Part shown: positions 6,979 to 14,200 of the stretch, piece by piece
Layout: each line of letters starts with the position of its first letter
Position numbering within the stretch: position 1 is the first letter of the stretch
Assembly: GCA_900548115.1 (NCBI GenBank)
Contig: URJL01000046.1
Span: forward strand, 1 to 15,859
Reading direction: 5' to 3'
Length of the DNA: 15,859 bases
From: an uncultured Eubacteriales bacterium
GTDB lineage: Bacteria; Bacillota; Clostridia; Oscillospirales; CAG-382
Translations under genes and position numbers: made by a program
The notes under the pieces: model-generated
What the model was told of the DNA's origin: nothing
Databases searched by the model: none
What the model saw: the letters and a program-made list of their open reading frames with translations, nothing else

Positions 6979-7490
6979 AATTGGATTCCTTTCTGTAATT
7001 TTTCGGATTCATTTTTTGTGTTTTCGTCCGACGGATCACGAATCGCACGCAAAAGGGTCAGCTTTTGGCGAAAAGGTTTGTAATAAAGCCGAGAAACATA
7101 GACCTTTTTGGGACTGCTTCGGAAGCTGACTTCACTTGCGCCCGTGATATTGCGCGCCACGCCGAGAACACATCGGACGTTAATAAGGCAGGATTTTGAG
7201 GCGCGGGCAAAATAAGAGGGGAGAAAAGCTTCGAGCGCATTTAAGGTATACGGCGCATAATACATGTGCTTCGCCGTGTGCGCCGTCACTTTTCCGTCCT
7301 CGGTCTCAAAAAACAGTATTTTTTCGGGCGAAACAAAATATTCGAAGCCCGCAAGCGAAAGACACAGCTCGGGAGCGGTGTCGAGCGAGCTTTGCAAAAG
7401 ATTCGCCGCTTTTTGAATCTCGGGCGTGAGCGCACGGCAGCGAAGGATCAGCTCCTCTTCGCCGTCGGTCAGCTCGATCCGTATTTTCAA
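6975..7490 (-). CDS. LytTR-family transcriptional regulator
   Basis: A 171-residue DNA-binding protein without a receiver domain. After an N-terminal alpha/beta segment (1-50), the LytTR domain runs from about 53 to 145 with ILFFETEDGKVTAHT, FARASKSCLINVRCV and VYVSRLYYKPFRQKL. The start codon is TTG at 7490, chosen because GAGG lies 9 bases upstream and no ATG lies near. The frame overlaps the LiaF-like gene by 4 bases. Stand-alone LytTR proteins paired with a small membrane protein are common in Firmicutes. The membrane protein is expected to hold the regulator inactive. Autoregulation is likely but no paired LytTR direct repeats were confirmed upstream. Confidence 0.88.
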   Translation of the reverse strand: MKIRIELTDGEEELILRCRALTPEIQKAANLLQSSLDTAPELCLSLAGFEYFVSPEKILFFETEDGKVTAHTAKHMYYAPYTLNALEAFLPSYFARASKSCLINVRCVLGVARNITGASEVSFRSSPKKVYVSRLYYKPFRQKLTLLRAIRDPSDENTKNESEKLQKGIQL

Positions 7491-7517
7491 TCGTCGTCAC
7501 CTCGTTTCACTGTCTTT

Positions 7518-7546
7518 ATTGTAGCGCATACGGAATAAATTGTAAA
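7518..7546 (-). promoter_or_regulatory. Sigma-A promoter of the LytTR-LiaF unit
   Basis: On the minus strand TTTACA (7546-7541), 17 bases, TACAAT (7523-7518). The ribosome binding site of the TTG-started LytTR gene follows about 15 bases on, so the leader is very short. Confidence 0.8.
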
Positions 7547-7679
7547 GACTTTTTCGCCGACAGGTCGTTTTTTGTAGGTGACAAGTAAAAAGATCGGCAC
7601 GACAGGCAAACACGGGGATAAATAAAAGTTAATTTTTTGTAAACATGCGGGAAAATCCCTTTTTTTCCTTGCGGTGTTT

Positions 7680-7688
7680 TGTTATAAT
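7680..7688 (+). promoter_or_regulatory. Extended -10 promoter of rpsB-tsf
   Basis: TGTTATAAT gives a perfect TATAAT (7683-7688) with the extended TGn. No good -35 hexamer lies at the right distance; the region there is a T-run. Transcription would start near 7695, leaving about 135 bases of leader. Confidence 0.65.
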
Positions 7689-7737
7689 AATGCGGTAAGC
7701 GTGTACGCAAAAAGCGCCCGCGCGAAACAAAATCACA

Positions 7738-7803
7738 CACATGTGCGCATTACGGGGCAGGGTGTCGCACAGCTGCGATCGCGCCGCCGACAAAACGCAT
7801 GTG
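7738..7803 (+). promoter_or_regulatory. Candidate structured leader of rpsB
   Basis: CACATGTG (7738-7745) can pair with CGCATGTG (7796-7803), enclosing a small hairpin TCGCA-CAGC-TGCGA (7765-7778). A short GGGTAAAACCC follows just before the AGGAGG. Ribosomal protein S2 is known to control its own operon in other bacteria; whether this leader does so is inference. Confidence 0.4.
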
Positions 7804-7830
7804 GAGGGTAAAACCCAAGGAGGAACTATC

Positions 7831-8565
7831 ATGGCAGTCGTATCAATGAAACAGCTTCTCGAAGCAGGTGTTCACTTCGGACACCACACCAGAAGATGGA
7901 ACCCGAAGATGGCGGAGTATATCTTCACCGAACGCAACGGCGTTTACATCATCGACCTTCAGAAGACCGTAAAGAAGCTGGAAGAAGCGTATATGTTTGT
8001 ACGCAACGTCGCAATGGAAGGCGGCAACATTCTGTTTGTCGGTACCAAGAAGCAGGCTTCCGATGCAATTAAGGAAGAAGCCGACAGAGCCGGCGTGAAC
8101 TATGTCAACGTAAGATGGCTCGGCGGTATGATGACCAACTTCAAGACCATCAAGAAGAGCATCGCCCGCCTCAACAGCCTTCACACCATGGAAGACAACG
8201 GAACCTTCGATCTTCTTCCCAAGAAAGAAGTTATCGGTCTCGTTAAGGAGATCAACGACCTCGAGCGCAACCTCGGCGGTATCAAGAACATGACCGAGCT
8301 TCCCGCCGCTATGTTCGTTGTTGACCCCCGCAAGGAAAAGAACGCCGTTGCCGAAGCAAAGAAGCTCGGTATTCCGGTCGTTGCCATCGTCGACACCAAC
8401 TGCGACCCCGATGAAGTGGATTATGTAATCCCGGGTAACGATGACGCAATCCGCGGCATCAAGCTCATCCTTTCGGTTATGGCAGACGCCATCATCGAAG
8501 GCAGACAGGGCGAACAGCTCACCGAAGAAGCAAAGGATGCTTCCGAAGAAGCCGACGCCGAATAA
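7831..8565 (+). CDS. rpsB: 30S ribosomal protein S2
   Basis: S2 binds late to the small subunit, between head and body, and is needed for joining mRNA. The 244-residue protein is full length and highly conserved: MKQLLEAGVHFGHHTRRWNPKM at the N-terminus, YIIDLQKTVKKLEEAY, ILFVGTKKQA, VRWLGGMMTNFKTI, ELPAAMFVVDPRKE, and IPVVAIVDTNCDPD near 190. An acidic tail ends it. The frame is open 90 bases further upstream, but the ATG at 7831 follows AAGGAGG by 7 bases and matches the family start. It is followed by tsf, the usual partner. Confidence 0.99.
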   Translation: MAVVSMKQLLEAGVHFGHHTRRWNPKMAEYIFTERNGVYIIDLQKTVKKLEEAYMFVRNVAMEGGNILFVGTKKQASDAIKEEADRAGVNYVNVRWLGGMMTNFKTIKKSIARLNSLHTMEDNGTFDLLPKKEVIGLVKEINDLERNLGGIKNMTELPAAMFVVDPRKEKNAVAEAKKLGIPVVAIVDTNCDPDEVDYVIPGNDDAIRGIKLILSVMADAIIEGRQGEQLTEEAKDASEEADAE

Positions 8566-8582
8566 TCTATACCGATTTTTCC

Positions 8583-8669
8583 GTTTCCGCAGGAGCTTTC
8601 TTTCTGCGGAAACGTTCGGATAACTCCGCTTTTTTGCGGGGCACACCCTCGTCGGAAAATCGACGGGGG
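8583..8669 (+). promoter_or_regulatory. Hairpins between rpsB and tsf
   Basis: GTTTCCGCAG/CTGCGGAAAC (8583-8613) is a perfect 10-bp stem with an 11-base loop and no T-run after it. CCGC-TTTTTT-GCGG stands next. CCCTCGTCG/CGACGGGGG (8646-8669, one G-U) ends shortly before the tsf ribosome binding site. These may be a processing or attenuation region; no promoter for tsf alone is evident. Confidence 0.5.
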
Positions 8670-8697
8670 AACAACTCATACTAAGGAGGAAAATAAA

Positions 8698-9627
8698 ATG
8701 GCAATTACAGCAAAAGACGTAGCCGATCTTCGTGCCAAGACCGGTATCAGCATGATCGAGTGCAAGAAGGCACTCACCGAAGCAAACGGCGATATGGAAG
8801 AAGCGATCAAGCTTCTCCGCGAAAAGGGACTTGCCGTTGCCGCAAAGAAGGCAGACCGTATCGCAGCCGAGGGCGTTGTCGACATTCTCGTTTCCGAGGA
8901 CGGCAAGAAGGCTGCTATGGTCGAAGTAAACTCCGAGACCGACTTCGTTGCCAAGAACGCAACCTTCAAGGAATTCGTCAAGGATATCCTCAAGACCATC
9001 CTCAAGAACGAGCCCAAGACGGTTGAAGAGCTTTTGGCAGACAAATTCCTCGATACCGATGTTTCGGTTGAAGAGACCGTTAAGGAAAAGATCTTCACGA
9101 TCGGCGAAAAGCTTTCGATCCGCCGTTTCGTTATCATTGACGAACCCGTTTGCGCAAGCTATGTTCATGGCGGCGGCACCATCGGTGTCATCGTATACGG
9201 CGATGCAACCGTAGATAAGGCGGAAGCATCCGCCGTTCTCCGCAACGCGGCACTTCAGGTTGCCGCAATGAACCCCGCATACGCTGACAAGGCAAGCGTT
9301 CCCGCAGCCGATGTCGAAGCGGAAAAGGATATTATCCTTGCGCAGATTAAGAACGACGAAAAGAACGCCAACAAGCCCGAAGCTGTCCTCGAAAAGATGG
9401 TTCTCGGCAAGATCGGCAAGTTCTATTCCGAAAAGTGCCTAACCGAACAGGAATACGTTAAGGCGGAAGGCAAAGAAACCGTCGGCGAGTACATTGCGGC
9501 TGAAGCCAAGAAGCTCGGCGGCACCATCACCCTCAAGGGCTTTGTCCGCTACGGCATGGGTGAAGGTCTCGAGAAGAGAGACGACAACTTTGCCGAGGAA
9601 ATCGCAAAGCTTACTGGCAAGAACTGA
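8698..9627 (+). CDS. tsf: Translation elongation factor Ts
   Basis: EF-Ts releases GDP from EF-Tu so that it can reload GTP. The 309-residue protein is complete. The N-terminal UBA-like EF-Tu-binding domain has ITAKDVADLRAKTGISMIEC (residues 3-22) and GDMEEAIKLLREKGL. The signature TDFVAKN is at 81-87. Two core subdomains follow, with SYVHGGGTIGVIVY and the C-terminal LKGFVRYGMGEGLEK. AAGGAGG stands 8 bases before the ATG. It is cotranscribed with rpsB. In many Firmicutes pyrH and frr follow; here a strong terminator ends the unit. Confidence 0.99.
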   Translation: MAITAKDVADLRAKTGISMIECKKALTEANGDMEEAIKLLREKGLAVAAKKADRIAAEGVVDILVSEDGKKAAMVEVNSETDFVAKNATFKEFVKDILKTILKNEPKTVEELLADKFLDTDVSVEETVKEKIFTIGEKLSIRRFVIIDEPVCASYVHGGGTIGVIVYGDATVDKAEASAVLRNAALQVAAMNPAYADKASVPAADVEAEKDIILAQIKNDEKNANKPEAVLEKMVLGKIGKFYSEKCLTEQEYVKAEGKETVGEYIAAEAKKLGGTITLKGFVRYGMGEGLEKRDDNFAEEIAKLTGKN

Positions 9628-9636
9628 TTATGCAAG

Positions 9637-9664
9637 GACCCTGCGTTTTCGCAGGGTCTTTTTT
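9637..9664 (+). terminator. Terminator of rpsB-tsf
   Basis: GACCCTGCG-TTTT-CGCAGGGTC, a perfect 9-bp stem, is followed by six T. Confidence 0.95.
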
Positions 9665-9748
9665 GTTTTTTCGAGCGAAAAACGGGCGTTTCGGCGAAAT
9701 ACCCTTTTTTATCCGTGCGGAAAACGGAAAAATTGATTTTTGTAACAG

Positions 9749-9777
9749 TTGACAGATTTTGTGGAAAATGGTATAAT
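9749..9777 (+). promoter_or_regulatory. Perfect-consensus sigma-A promoter of prs
   Basis: TTGACA (9749-9754), exactly 17 bases, TATAAT (9772-9777), plus a TGn extended -10 (9769-9771) and an AT-rich upstream region. The initiation signal matches consensus at all twelve hexamer positions, so control probably acts after initiation. Confidence 0.93.
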
Positions 9778-9788
9778 AAGGGCGAATC

Positions 9789-9884
9789 GGCTTGCAACGC
9801 AAGCCTTCGCGTTCGACGCGCCGCACAGAGTGCGGTCGCTTTGCGAACGGTATCGTAAAAAAACACATTTGAGCCGAAATGTGT
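9789..9884 (+). promoter_or_regulatory. Hairpin-array leader of prs
   Basis: Successive perfect stems fill the 5' leader. GGCTTGC-AAC-GCAAGCC is at 9789-9805, CGCGT-TCG-ACGCG at 9808-9820, CCGCAC-AGA-GTGCGG at 9821-9835 and TCGC-TTT-GCGA at 9836-9846. A weak ACG-GTAT-CGT is at 9847-9856. ACACATTT-GAGCCG-AAATGTGT at 9863-9884 is last, 24 bases before the ribosome binding site. The first four have three-base loops and almost no gaps. No terminator-like T-run follows. I do not recognise a known riboswitch. Confidence 0.6.
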
Positions 9885-9922
9885 AAAATGCAGCAAAACA
9901 GATTCTTTGGAGGAGAAAAAGG

Positions 9923-11047
9923 ATGCAGGATTTATCAAGAGAGATACCATACGGCGAGCTTGCCATTATCGGAACCCGCGGCACGGAAAAAATGCTCGAA
10001 CGGATTCAGAAGTACATAGGCGAATGGCGCAAAGAGGACGGCAAGTACATCATTGAAGCGACCTTTCCCCGCTTCGGAACAGGCGAAGGAAAATGCCTTA
10101 TTTCCGAATCGGTTCGCGGTAAAGATGTCTTTATTCTGGCGGATTGCTACAACTACAACGTAACCTACAAAATGCGCGGTATGGATATTCCGACGACACC
10201 CGACGAGCATTTTTGCGACGTTCGCCGTATCATTTCGGCGATCGGTGGTAAGGCAAAGCGCATTTCGGTCATTATGCCGATGCTCTATTCCAGCCGACAG
10301 CACCGCGTCGGCGGAAGAGAGTCGCTCGACTGCGCTCAGGCGCTGGCGGATCTCGCGTCGATGGGCGTGGACAACATTATGACCTTTGACGCGCACGACG
10401 AGCGCGTCCGCAACGCGATCCCGCTCAAGGGCTTTGATAACCTCATGCCCACCTATCAAATGTTAAAATCCTTCTTCCGTCACGAGTCGAACATTGATCT
10501 TTCGAATATCATGATCGTTTCTCCCGACGAAGGTGCGCTTGCCCGCGGCATGTATTACTCCACCGTGCTCGGCACACAGCTTTCCATGTTCTATAAAAAA
10601 CGCGATTATTCGGTCGTCAAGGACGGACGCAATCCGATCAAGTCGCACGAATATCTCGGCGACGACGTGGGCGGCAAGGATCTGATCGTAGTGGACGATA
10701 TCGCCTCCTCCGGCGAATCTTTTCTGCATATTCTGGATAAATTAAAGACGCGCGGAGCGCGCCGCATTTTCGGTTTCTTCACATTCGGTCTTTTCTGCAA
10801 CGGTCTTGAGACGATGGACCGCTATTACAAGGAAGGACTGTTTGACAAGGTGTATGCGACCAATACGATCTACAATTCGCCCGAGCTTCTTTCGCGCGAT
10901 TGGTTCGTTGAGGTAAATCTTTTGAAGTATATAGCCTACTACATTGAAGCGGTCAACATCAACCGCTCGATCAGTACCATCATCGATCCCTTCGAAAAGA
11001 TCAAGGCAATGCTTTCCACTATCGAAGATAACGGTCACAAGATGTAA
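9923..11047 (+). CDS. prs: Ribose-phosphate pyrophosphokinase (PRPP synthetase), long form
   Basis: Makes 5-phosphoribosyl-1-pyrophosphate from ribose 5-phosphate and ATP, the precursor for purines, pyrimidines, NAD, histidine and tryptophan. At 374 residues it is about 55 longer than the common form and matches a divergent type I recall in Clostridia. The N-terminus is GELAIIGTRGTEKMLERI. The ATP-loop equivalent is MPMLYSSRQHR (about 117-127), and the catalytic segment is NIMTFDAHDERV. VSPDEGALARGMYYS follows, then the flexible-loop KKRDY, then the PRPP loop LIVVDDIASSGES. GGAGG lies 9 bases before the ATG. The strong promoter and hairpin-array leader suggest high, post-initiation-controlled expression. 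It is a single-gene unit. Confidence 0.92.
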   Translation: MQDLSREIPYGELAIIGTRGTEKMLERIQKYIGEWRKEDGKYIIEATFPRFGTGEGKCLISESVRGKDVFILADCYNYNVTYKMRGMDIPTTPDEHFCDVRRIISAIGGKAKRISVIMPMLYSSRQHRVGGRESLDCAQALADLASMGVDNIMTFDAHDERVRNAIPLKGFDNLMPTYQMLKSFFRHESNIDLSNIMIVSPDEGALARGMYYSTVLGTQLSMFYKKRDYSVVKDGRNPIKSHEYLGDDVGGKDLIVVDDIASSGESFLHILDKLKTRGARRIFGFFTFGLFCNGLETMDRYYKEGLFDKVYATNTIYNSPELLSRDWFVEVNLLKYIAYYIEAVNINRSISTIIDPFEKIKAMLSTIEDNGHKM

Positions 11048-11050
11048 TTT

Positions 11051-11083
11051 TTTCGCCCGATCTTTTTTGCGGATCGGGCGAAA
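11051..11083. terminator. Probable terminator after prs
   Basis: A perfect 12-bp stem, TTTCGCCCGATC with GATCGGGCGAAA, spans a 9-base loop. The plus-strand T-run after it is short (TTTATCTTT), so termination may rely on stem strength. Confidence 0.75.
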
Positions 11084-11142
11084 TTTATCTTTCCGTGACG
11101 AAAAAGAAAAGCCGAAAAAACAAAAAACGAGAGGAAATGTCG

Positions 11143-12162
11143 ATGAAATGGATGGTCGATTCGCCGCAGACGGGCGATATTTTGCGCATCCGAAAGAATA
11201 ATGTGTTTCATTACGGCATCTGCGTCGCAAAGGATCGCGCGGTCGAGTTCGGAGCGGCGGAGGAAGTGAAAAACGCACCTCACGAAGCAGTCAAGGTGCG
11301 GGAATGCCCAATCACCGATTTTACGAGCGAAGCTTCTTTTTGCGTCGGACGCGCAGAAAAGGGGGAGCATGCCTTTCCTCCCGAAACGGTCGCGGCGCGG
11401 GCGAGAACGAGGATCGGAGAGGGAAACTACGATTTTGTCCGCAACAACTGTGAACACTTCGTCTACGAATGTGTCGTTGGGAGGCATGTCGCCCCCGAAA
11501 GCGAAAAATTCGAGGCGCTGTTTTCCGCGCTTCCCAAGGCGTGGGTCTGCGTGTCGCCGTATCCTTTTTCTTTTGACGGCAAAAACGAAAGCATTTTCCC
11601 GACCGCGCGGCGGCGCGAGATCGAGCAAAGCCGCAGCGCGCGGGTACGCGAGCAAAAATATTACGTCTGGAAGCTTTTGGAAAAAGCGCTTGCGGACGGG
11701 TTCGGAATGAAAATAAAAAATGCGGATCTTCGGCGTGACGAAGCGGGAAAGTGGAAAAGCGATAAGGTATTTGTCTCGCTTTCGCATACGGCGGGCGTTT
11801 GCGCCGTTGCCGTGTCGAATGTGCCTGTCGGCATCGATATCGAAGCTTTTGCTTCGCCCCGCTTTAACGCACGCCTTGCGGCGCATATTTTGACCGAAAA
11901 TGAAAAGAAGCGTTATGCCACGCTCGATGAAGATGAAAAAAGCCTTTTTTGCGCCTGTGCATGGACGGGTAAAGAGAGTACTTTCAAGCGGGAAGACAAA
12001 ACGTTTTTCGTTCCGTCCGAGACCGACGGCTTCGACCGCACCGTGTTCGGACGCGTTCGGACGGACGGAGGGGAATCGGTCCTTGCCTTTTCGTGCAAAA
12101 AAAAGGCGAAGATCTGTTTTCGCGCTTTGGGCGGAGCACAGCTCGACAAAATCGAGTTTTGA
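11143..12162 (+). CDS. LRAT-like domain fused to 4'-phosphopantetheinyl transferase
   Basis: A 339-residue two-domain protein. Residues about 8-128 form an LRAT/NlpC-P60-type papain-like domain: GDILRIRKN, FHYGI with H23, and NNCEHFVYEC with nucleophile C103. The second His of characterised LRAT proteins is replaced by Glu (AVEFG, E35). Residues about 133-339 form an Sfp-type phosphopantetheinyl transferase, which moves the CoA arm to a serine of carrier proteins. It has RRREIEQS, YYVWKLLEKAL, SLSHTAG (212-218), VGIDIE with Mg-binding D232 and E234, and WTGKESTFK with E278 and K282. There is almost no linker. The start is the ATG at 11143, 8 bases after GAGAGG; an ATG six bases earlier is too close. 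No carrier protein or synthase gene lies nearby. Cytoplasmic. Confidence 0.85.
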   Translation: MKWMVDSPQTGDILRIRKNNVFHYGICVAKDRAVEFGAAEEVKNAPHEAVKVRECPITDFTSEASFCVGRAEKGEHAFPPETVAARARTRIGEGNYDFVRNNCEHFVYECVVGRHVAPESEKFEALFSALPKAWVCVSPYPFSFDGKNESIFPTARRREIEQSRSARVREQKYYVWKLLEKALADGFGMKIKNADLRRDEAGKWKSDKVFVSLSHTAGVCAVAVSNVPVGIDIEAFASPRFNARLAAHILTENEKKRYATLDEDEKSLFCACAWTGKESTFKREDKTFFVPSETDGFDRTVFGRVRTDGGESVLAFSCKKKAKICFRALGGAQLDKIEF

Positions 12163-12172
12163 CAAAAGAGAA

Positions 12173-12200
12173 CCCGAACCGCAAGGCTCGGGACTTTTTT
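12173..12200 (+). terminator. Terminator of the fusion gene
   Basis: CCCGAACC-GCAA-GGCTCGGG (one A-C mismatch) is followed by AC and six T, 10 bases after the stop codon. Confidence 0.85.
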
Positions 12201-12218
12201 GATCAAAAGCGTAAAAAT

Positions 12219-13385
12219 TCATTCGACAAACTGCGAATCCACGTTGATAACGGCAAAATAGCGGCTGTCATACGCGTTGATCTGCCGTTTCAGATCTTCG
12301 ACGACCGCCTCCGGATGCTTTTCGGAATAGGGGAGCACGATGTCAAAAATGACATTGGTGTGCGTGTTGCCCTTTACCATGCGAAAATCGTGGATGTGCA
12401 GATCACGGTGCTCCGCACGGATGTATTCCTCGATATAGCGGCGCACGTCGTCCAGTTCTTTGTCGTTTTGTACAACGGGGTCCATATGAATGGTGGCTTC
12501 GCACGAGAGCTTTTTGGAAAGGACGCGCTCCATGTTGTCGATCGCATCGTGCAGCTTCAGCATATCGCCGTCGGCGTCCACTTCAACGTGCAGAGTCACC
12601 ATGCGGCGGCAGCTGCCGTAATCGTGGATCACAAGGTCGTGCAGACCGAGAGCCTCGGGAAAAGAGTAAACAATGTCGTGTATCTGCTTCACCGTCTCGG
12701 GATCGGCGGGCTGACCGAGCAGGGGAGAGACCGTCTCGCGCACCGAGCGCACACCGGTGATCAGAATAAAGACCGAAACAAGAAGACCGCAGTAAGCGTC
12801 GATGTCAAGCGCCGTAAAATGCGAGATCAGCATGCAGAGCAGAACAACGGTCGTTGCGACCGTATCGCTTATGCTGTCGGAGGCGGCGGCGCACATGGCG
12901 GCGGAGCGGATTTTCTTTCCGACCGAGCGGTTATACAACGCCATATAGAGTTTTATCGCCACCGAAAGGGCGAGAATGACGACGGCGGCCGACGAAAAGA
13001 CCGTAGGCTCAGGCGAGCGGATCTTCTCGAATGAACTTTGCGCCAGCTGACACCCCATGAGAAGAATCAGAAACGAAACGACGAGCCCCGCGATATATTC
13101 GATCCGTCCATGTCCGAAGGGATGAGAGGAATCGGGCTTCTTTTCGGAAAGCTTGAAGCCGAGAAGCGTCACGATCGAGGAGGCGGCATCGGACAGGTTG
13201 TTGAAGGCGTCGGCGGTGATCGAAAGTGAGCCGCTCAGCGTTCCGGCAAAAATTTTTGCGCAAAAAAGCAGAAGATTGAAAAAGATTCCGACCGCCCCGC
13301 ACAAAATGCCGTAGGCGCTGCGCACGGCGGGATCCGAATAGTTTTGTCGGTCGGAAATAAAAAGACGGGAAAGCAGAGAGATCAT
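12219..13385 (-). CDS. Cation diffusion facilitator (CDF) metal exporter
   Basis: A 388-residue inner-membrane proton/metal antiporter with six predicted helices (first at about 24-48) and a C-terminal cytoplasmic dimer domain, extended by about 80 residues with HIHDFRMVKGNTHTNVIF. The TM2 metal site is ADAFNNLSDAASS, with N62 and D66. The TM5 site is AAASDSISDTVATT, with D170 and D174. HPFGHGRIEYIAGL (88-101) is the conserved loop. The Asn-Asp/Asp-Asp set resembles manganese exporters of the MntE type rather than the Asp/His set of zinc CDFs. The ATG has GGAGG 8 bases upstream, and the promoter lies directly above. A terminator of its own was not identified. Confidence 0.9.
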   Translation of the reverse strand: MISLLSRLFISDRQNYSDPAVRSAYGILCGAVGIFFNLLLFCAKIFAGTLSGSLSITADAFNNLSDAASSIVTLLGFKLSEKKPDSSHPFGHGRIEYIAGLVVSFLILLMGCQLAQSSFEKIRSPEPTVFSSAAVVILALSVAIKLYMALYNRSVGKKIRSAAMCAAASDSISDTVATTVVLLCMLISHFTALDIDAYCGLLVSVFILITGVRSVRETVSPLLGQPADPETVKQIHDIVYSFPEALGLHDLVIHDYGSCRRMVTLHVEVDADGDMLKLHDAIDNMERVLSKKLSCEATIHMDPVVQNDKELDDVRRYIEEYIRAEHRDLHIHDFRMVKGNTHTNVIFDIVLPYSEKHPEAVVEDLKRQINAYDSRYFAVINVDSQFVE

Positions 13386-13421
13386 AGTTTTCGCCTCCGG
13401 TGGATTCAGAGCATTATTATT

Positions 13422-13450
13422 ATATTATCACAGCGGAGCAAAACTGTCAA
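13422..13450 (-). promoter_or_regulatory. Sigma-A promoter of the CDF gene
   Basis: On the minus strand TTGACA (13450-13445), 17 bases, TAATAT (13427-13422). The leader is only about 30 bases and too short for a manganese riboswitch. Confidence 0.85.
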
Positions 13451-13593
13451 GTGTGCGGATTGTTCACAAACATTTCACCAAACGCGCGCGGCAAGGGTAT
13501 ATAATGCTGAATATAAGCGAGGCTTGTCGGTTTGAGCTCCGCGCACGGAACACAGACAGAACGAAAACGGTAACATAAAGAGGAGAGCAAAAC

Positions 13594-14109
13594 GTGAATA
13601 TTATCTTGATCGGTATGCCCGGCAGCGGCAAAAGCACCATCGGAAACGTCCTTGCGAAGCTTATCGGCTATCGCTTTCTCGACACCGATCTTGTGATTCA
13701 GAATATGGAAGGAAAGGTCTTACAGGATATCATCGACGAGGACGGGCTGCCCGTTTTTAAAACCGCCGAGGAAAAGGCGCTTTGCTCGGTTTATTGTGAC
13801 GACACCGTTATCGCGACCGGCGGAAGCGCGATTTTTTCGGAGCGTGGAATGCGCCACCTCGGACGAATGGGGAAGATCGTGTATCTTAAGCTGAATATCC
13901 ATGAGATTGAGCGTCGTCTTTCCAATCTTGCCTCGCGCGGCGTTGCGGGAGCGAAGGAAAAGACCATCGCACAGATCTTTGACGAACGCCGTCCGCTTTA
14001 TGAAAAATATGCCGATTATGTCGTTGAATGCGACGGCGGAAGCGTTGCGGAAAACGCCTTGAAGATTGTCGATCTTGCCAAAAATGACATTATCGAAAGC
14101 CGTTCGTAG
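13594..14109 (+). CDS. aroK: Shikimate kinase-like P-loop kinase
   Basis: A 171-residue protein with the shikimate kinase layout (shikimate to shikimate 3-phosphate, aromatic amino acid pathway). It has the Walker A loop GMPGSGKST (7-15), FLDTD with D30 and D32, a TGGSAIF loop, and ERRPLYEKYAD near the C-terminus. Two substrate-side positions differ from well-studied enzymes. The FRxxE arginine is Lys (FKTAE, K55), and the lid has SRGVAGAKEKT in place of RPLL. So it could be a variant or a kinase for another small molecule. The start is GTG, 8 bases after AGGAG. A TATAAT at 13500-13505 lies upstream with no clear -35. No other aro gene is in the window. Confidence 0.75.
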   Translation: MNIILIGMPGSGKSTIGNVLAKLIGYRFLDTDLVIQNMEGKVLQDIIDEDGLPVFKTAEEKALCSVYCDDTVIATGGSAIFSERGMRHLGRMGKIVYLKLNIHEIERRLSNLASRGVAGAKEKTIAQIFDERRPLYEKYADYVVECDGGSVAENALKIVDLAKNDIIESRS

Positions 14110-14158
14110 AGAACTATGTGCAAAATGTCCAAAAAACACAATTCTCAGTTGTGCTTCG

Positions 14159-14197
14159 TGACAAAATTGTCATTTTTAACGGGAATTCCCGATTTTT
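14159..14197 (+). terminator. Two small tandem terminator-like hairpins
   Basis: TGACA-AAAT-TGTCA (14159-14172) is followed by five T. CGGG-AATT-CCCG (14180-14191) is followed by A and five T. Each stem is short, but together they could end transcription from the shikimate-kinase-like gene. Confidence 0.6.
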
Positions 14198-14200
14198 CTA

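Noticed and set aside
7843..9168. 441-codon antisense frame over rpsB and tsf
   Set aside because: It is a shadow of two highly conserved genes with strong codon bias; it has no ribosome binding site or recognisable domain.
11035..12222. 395-codon antisense frame over the LRAT-transferase gene
   Set aside because: The sense strand carries clear catalytic motifs of two families; the antisense product is rich in Arg and Phe without any motif.
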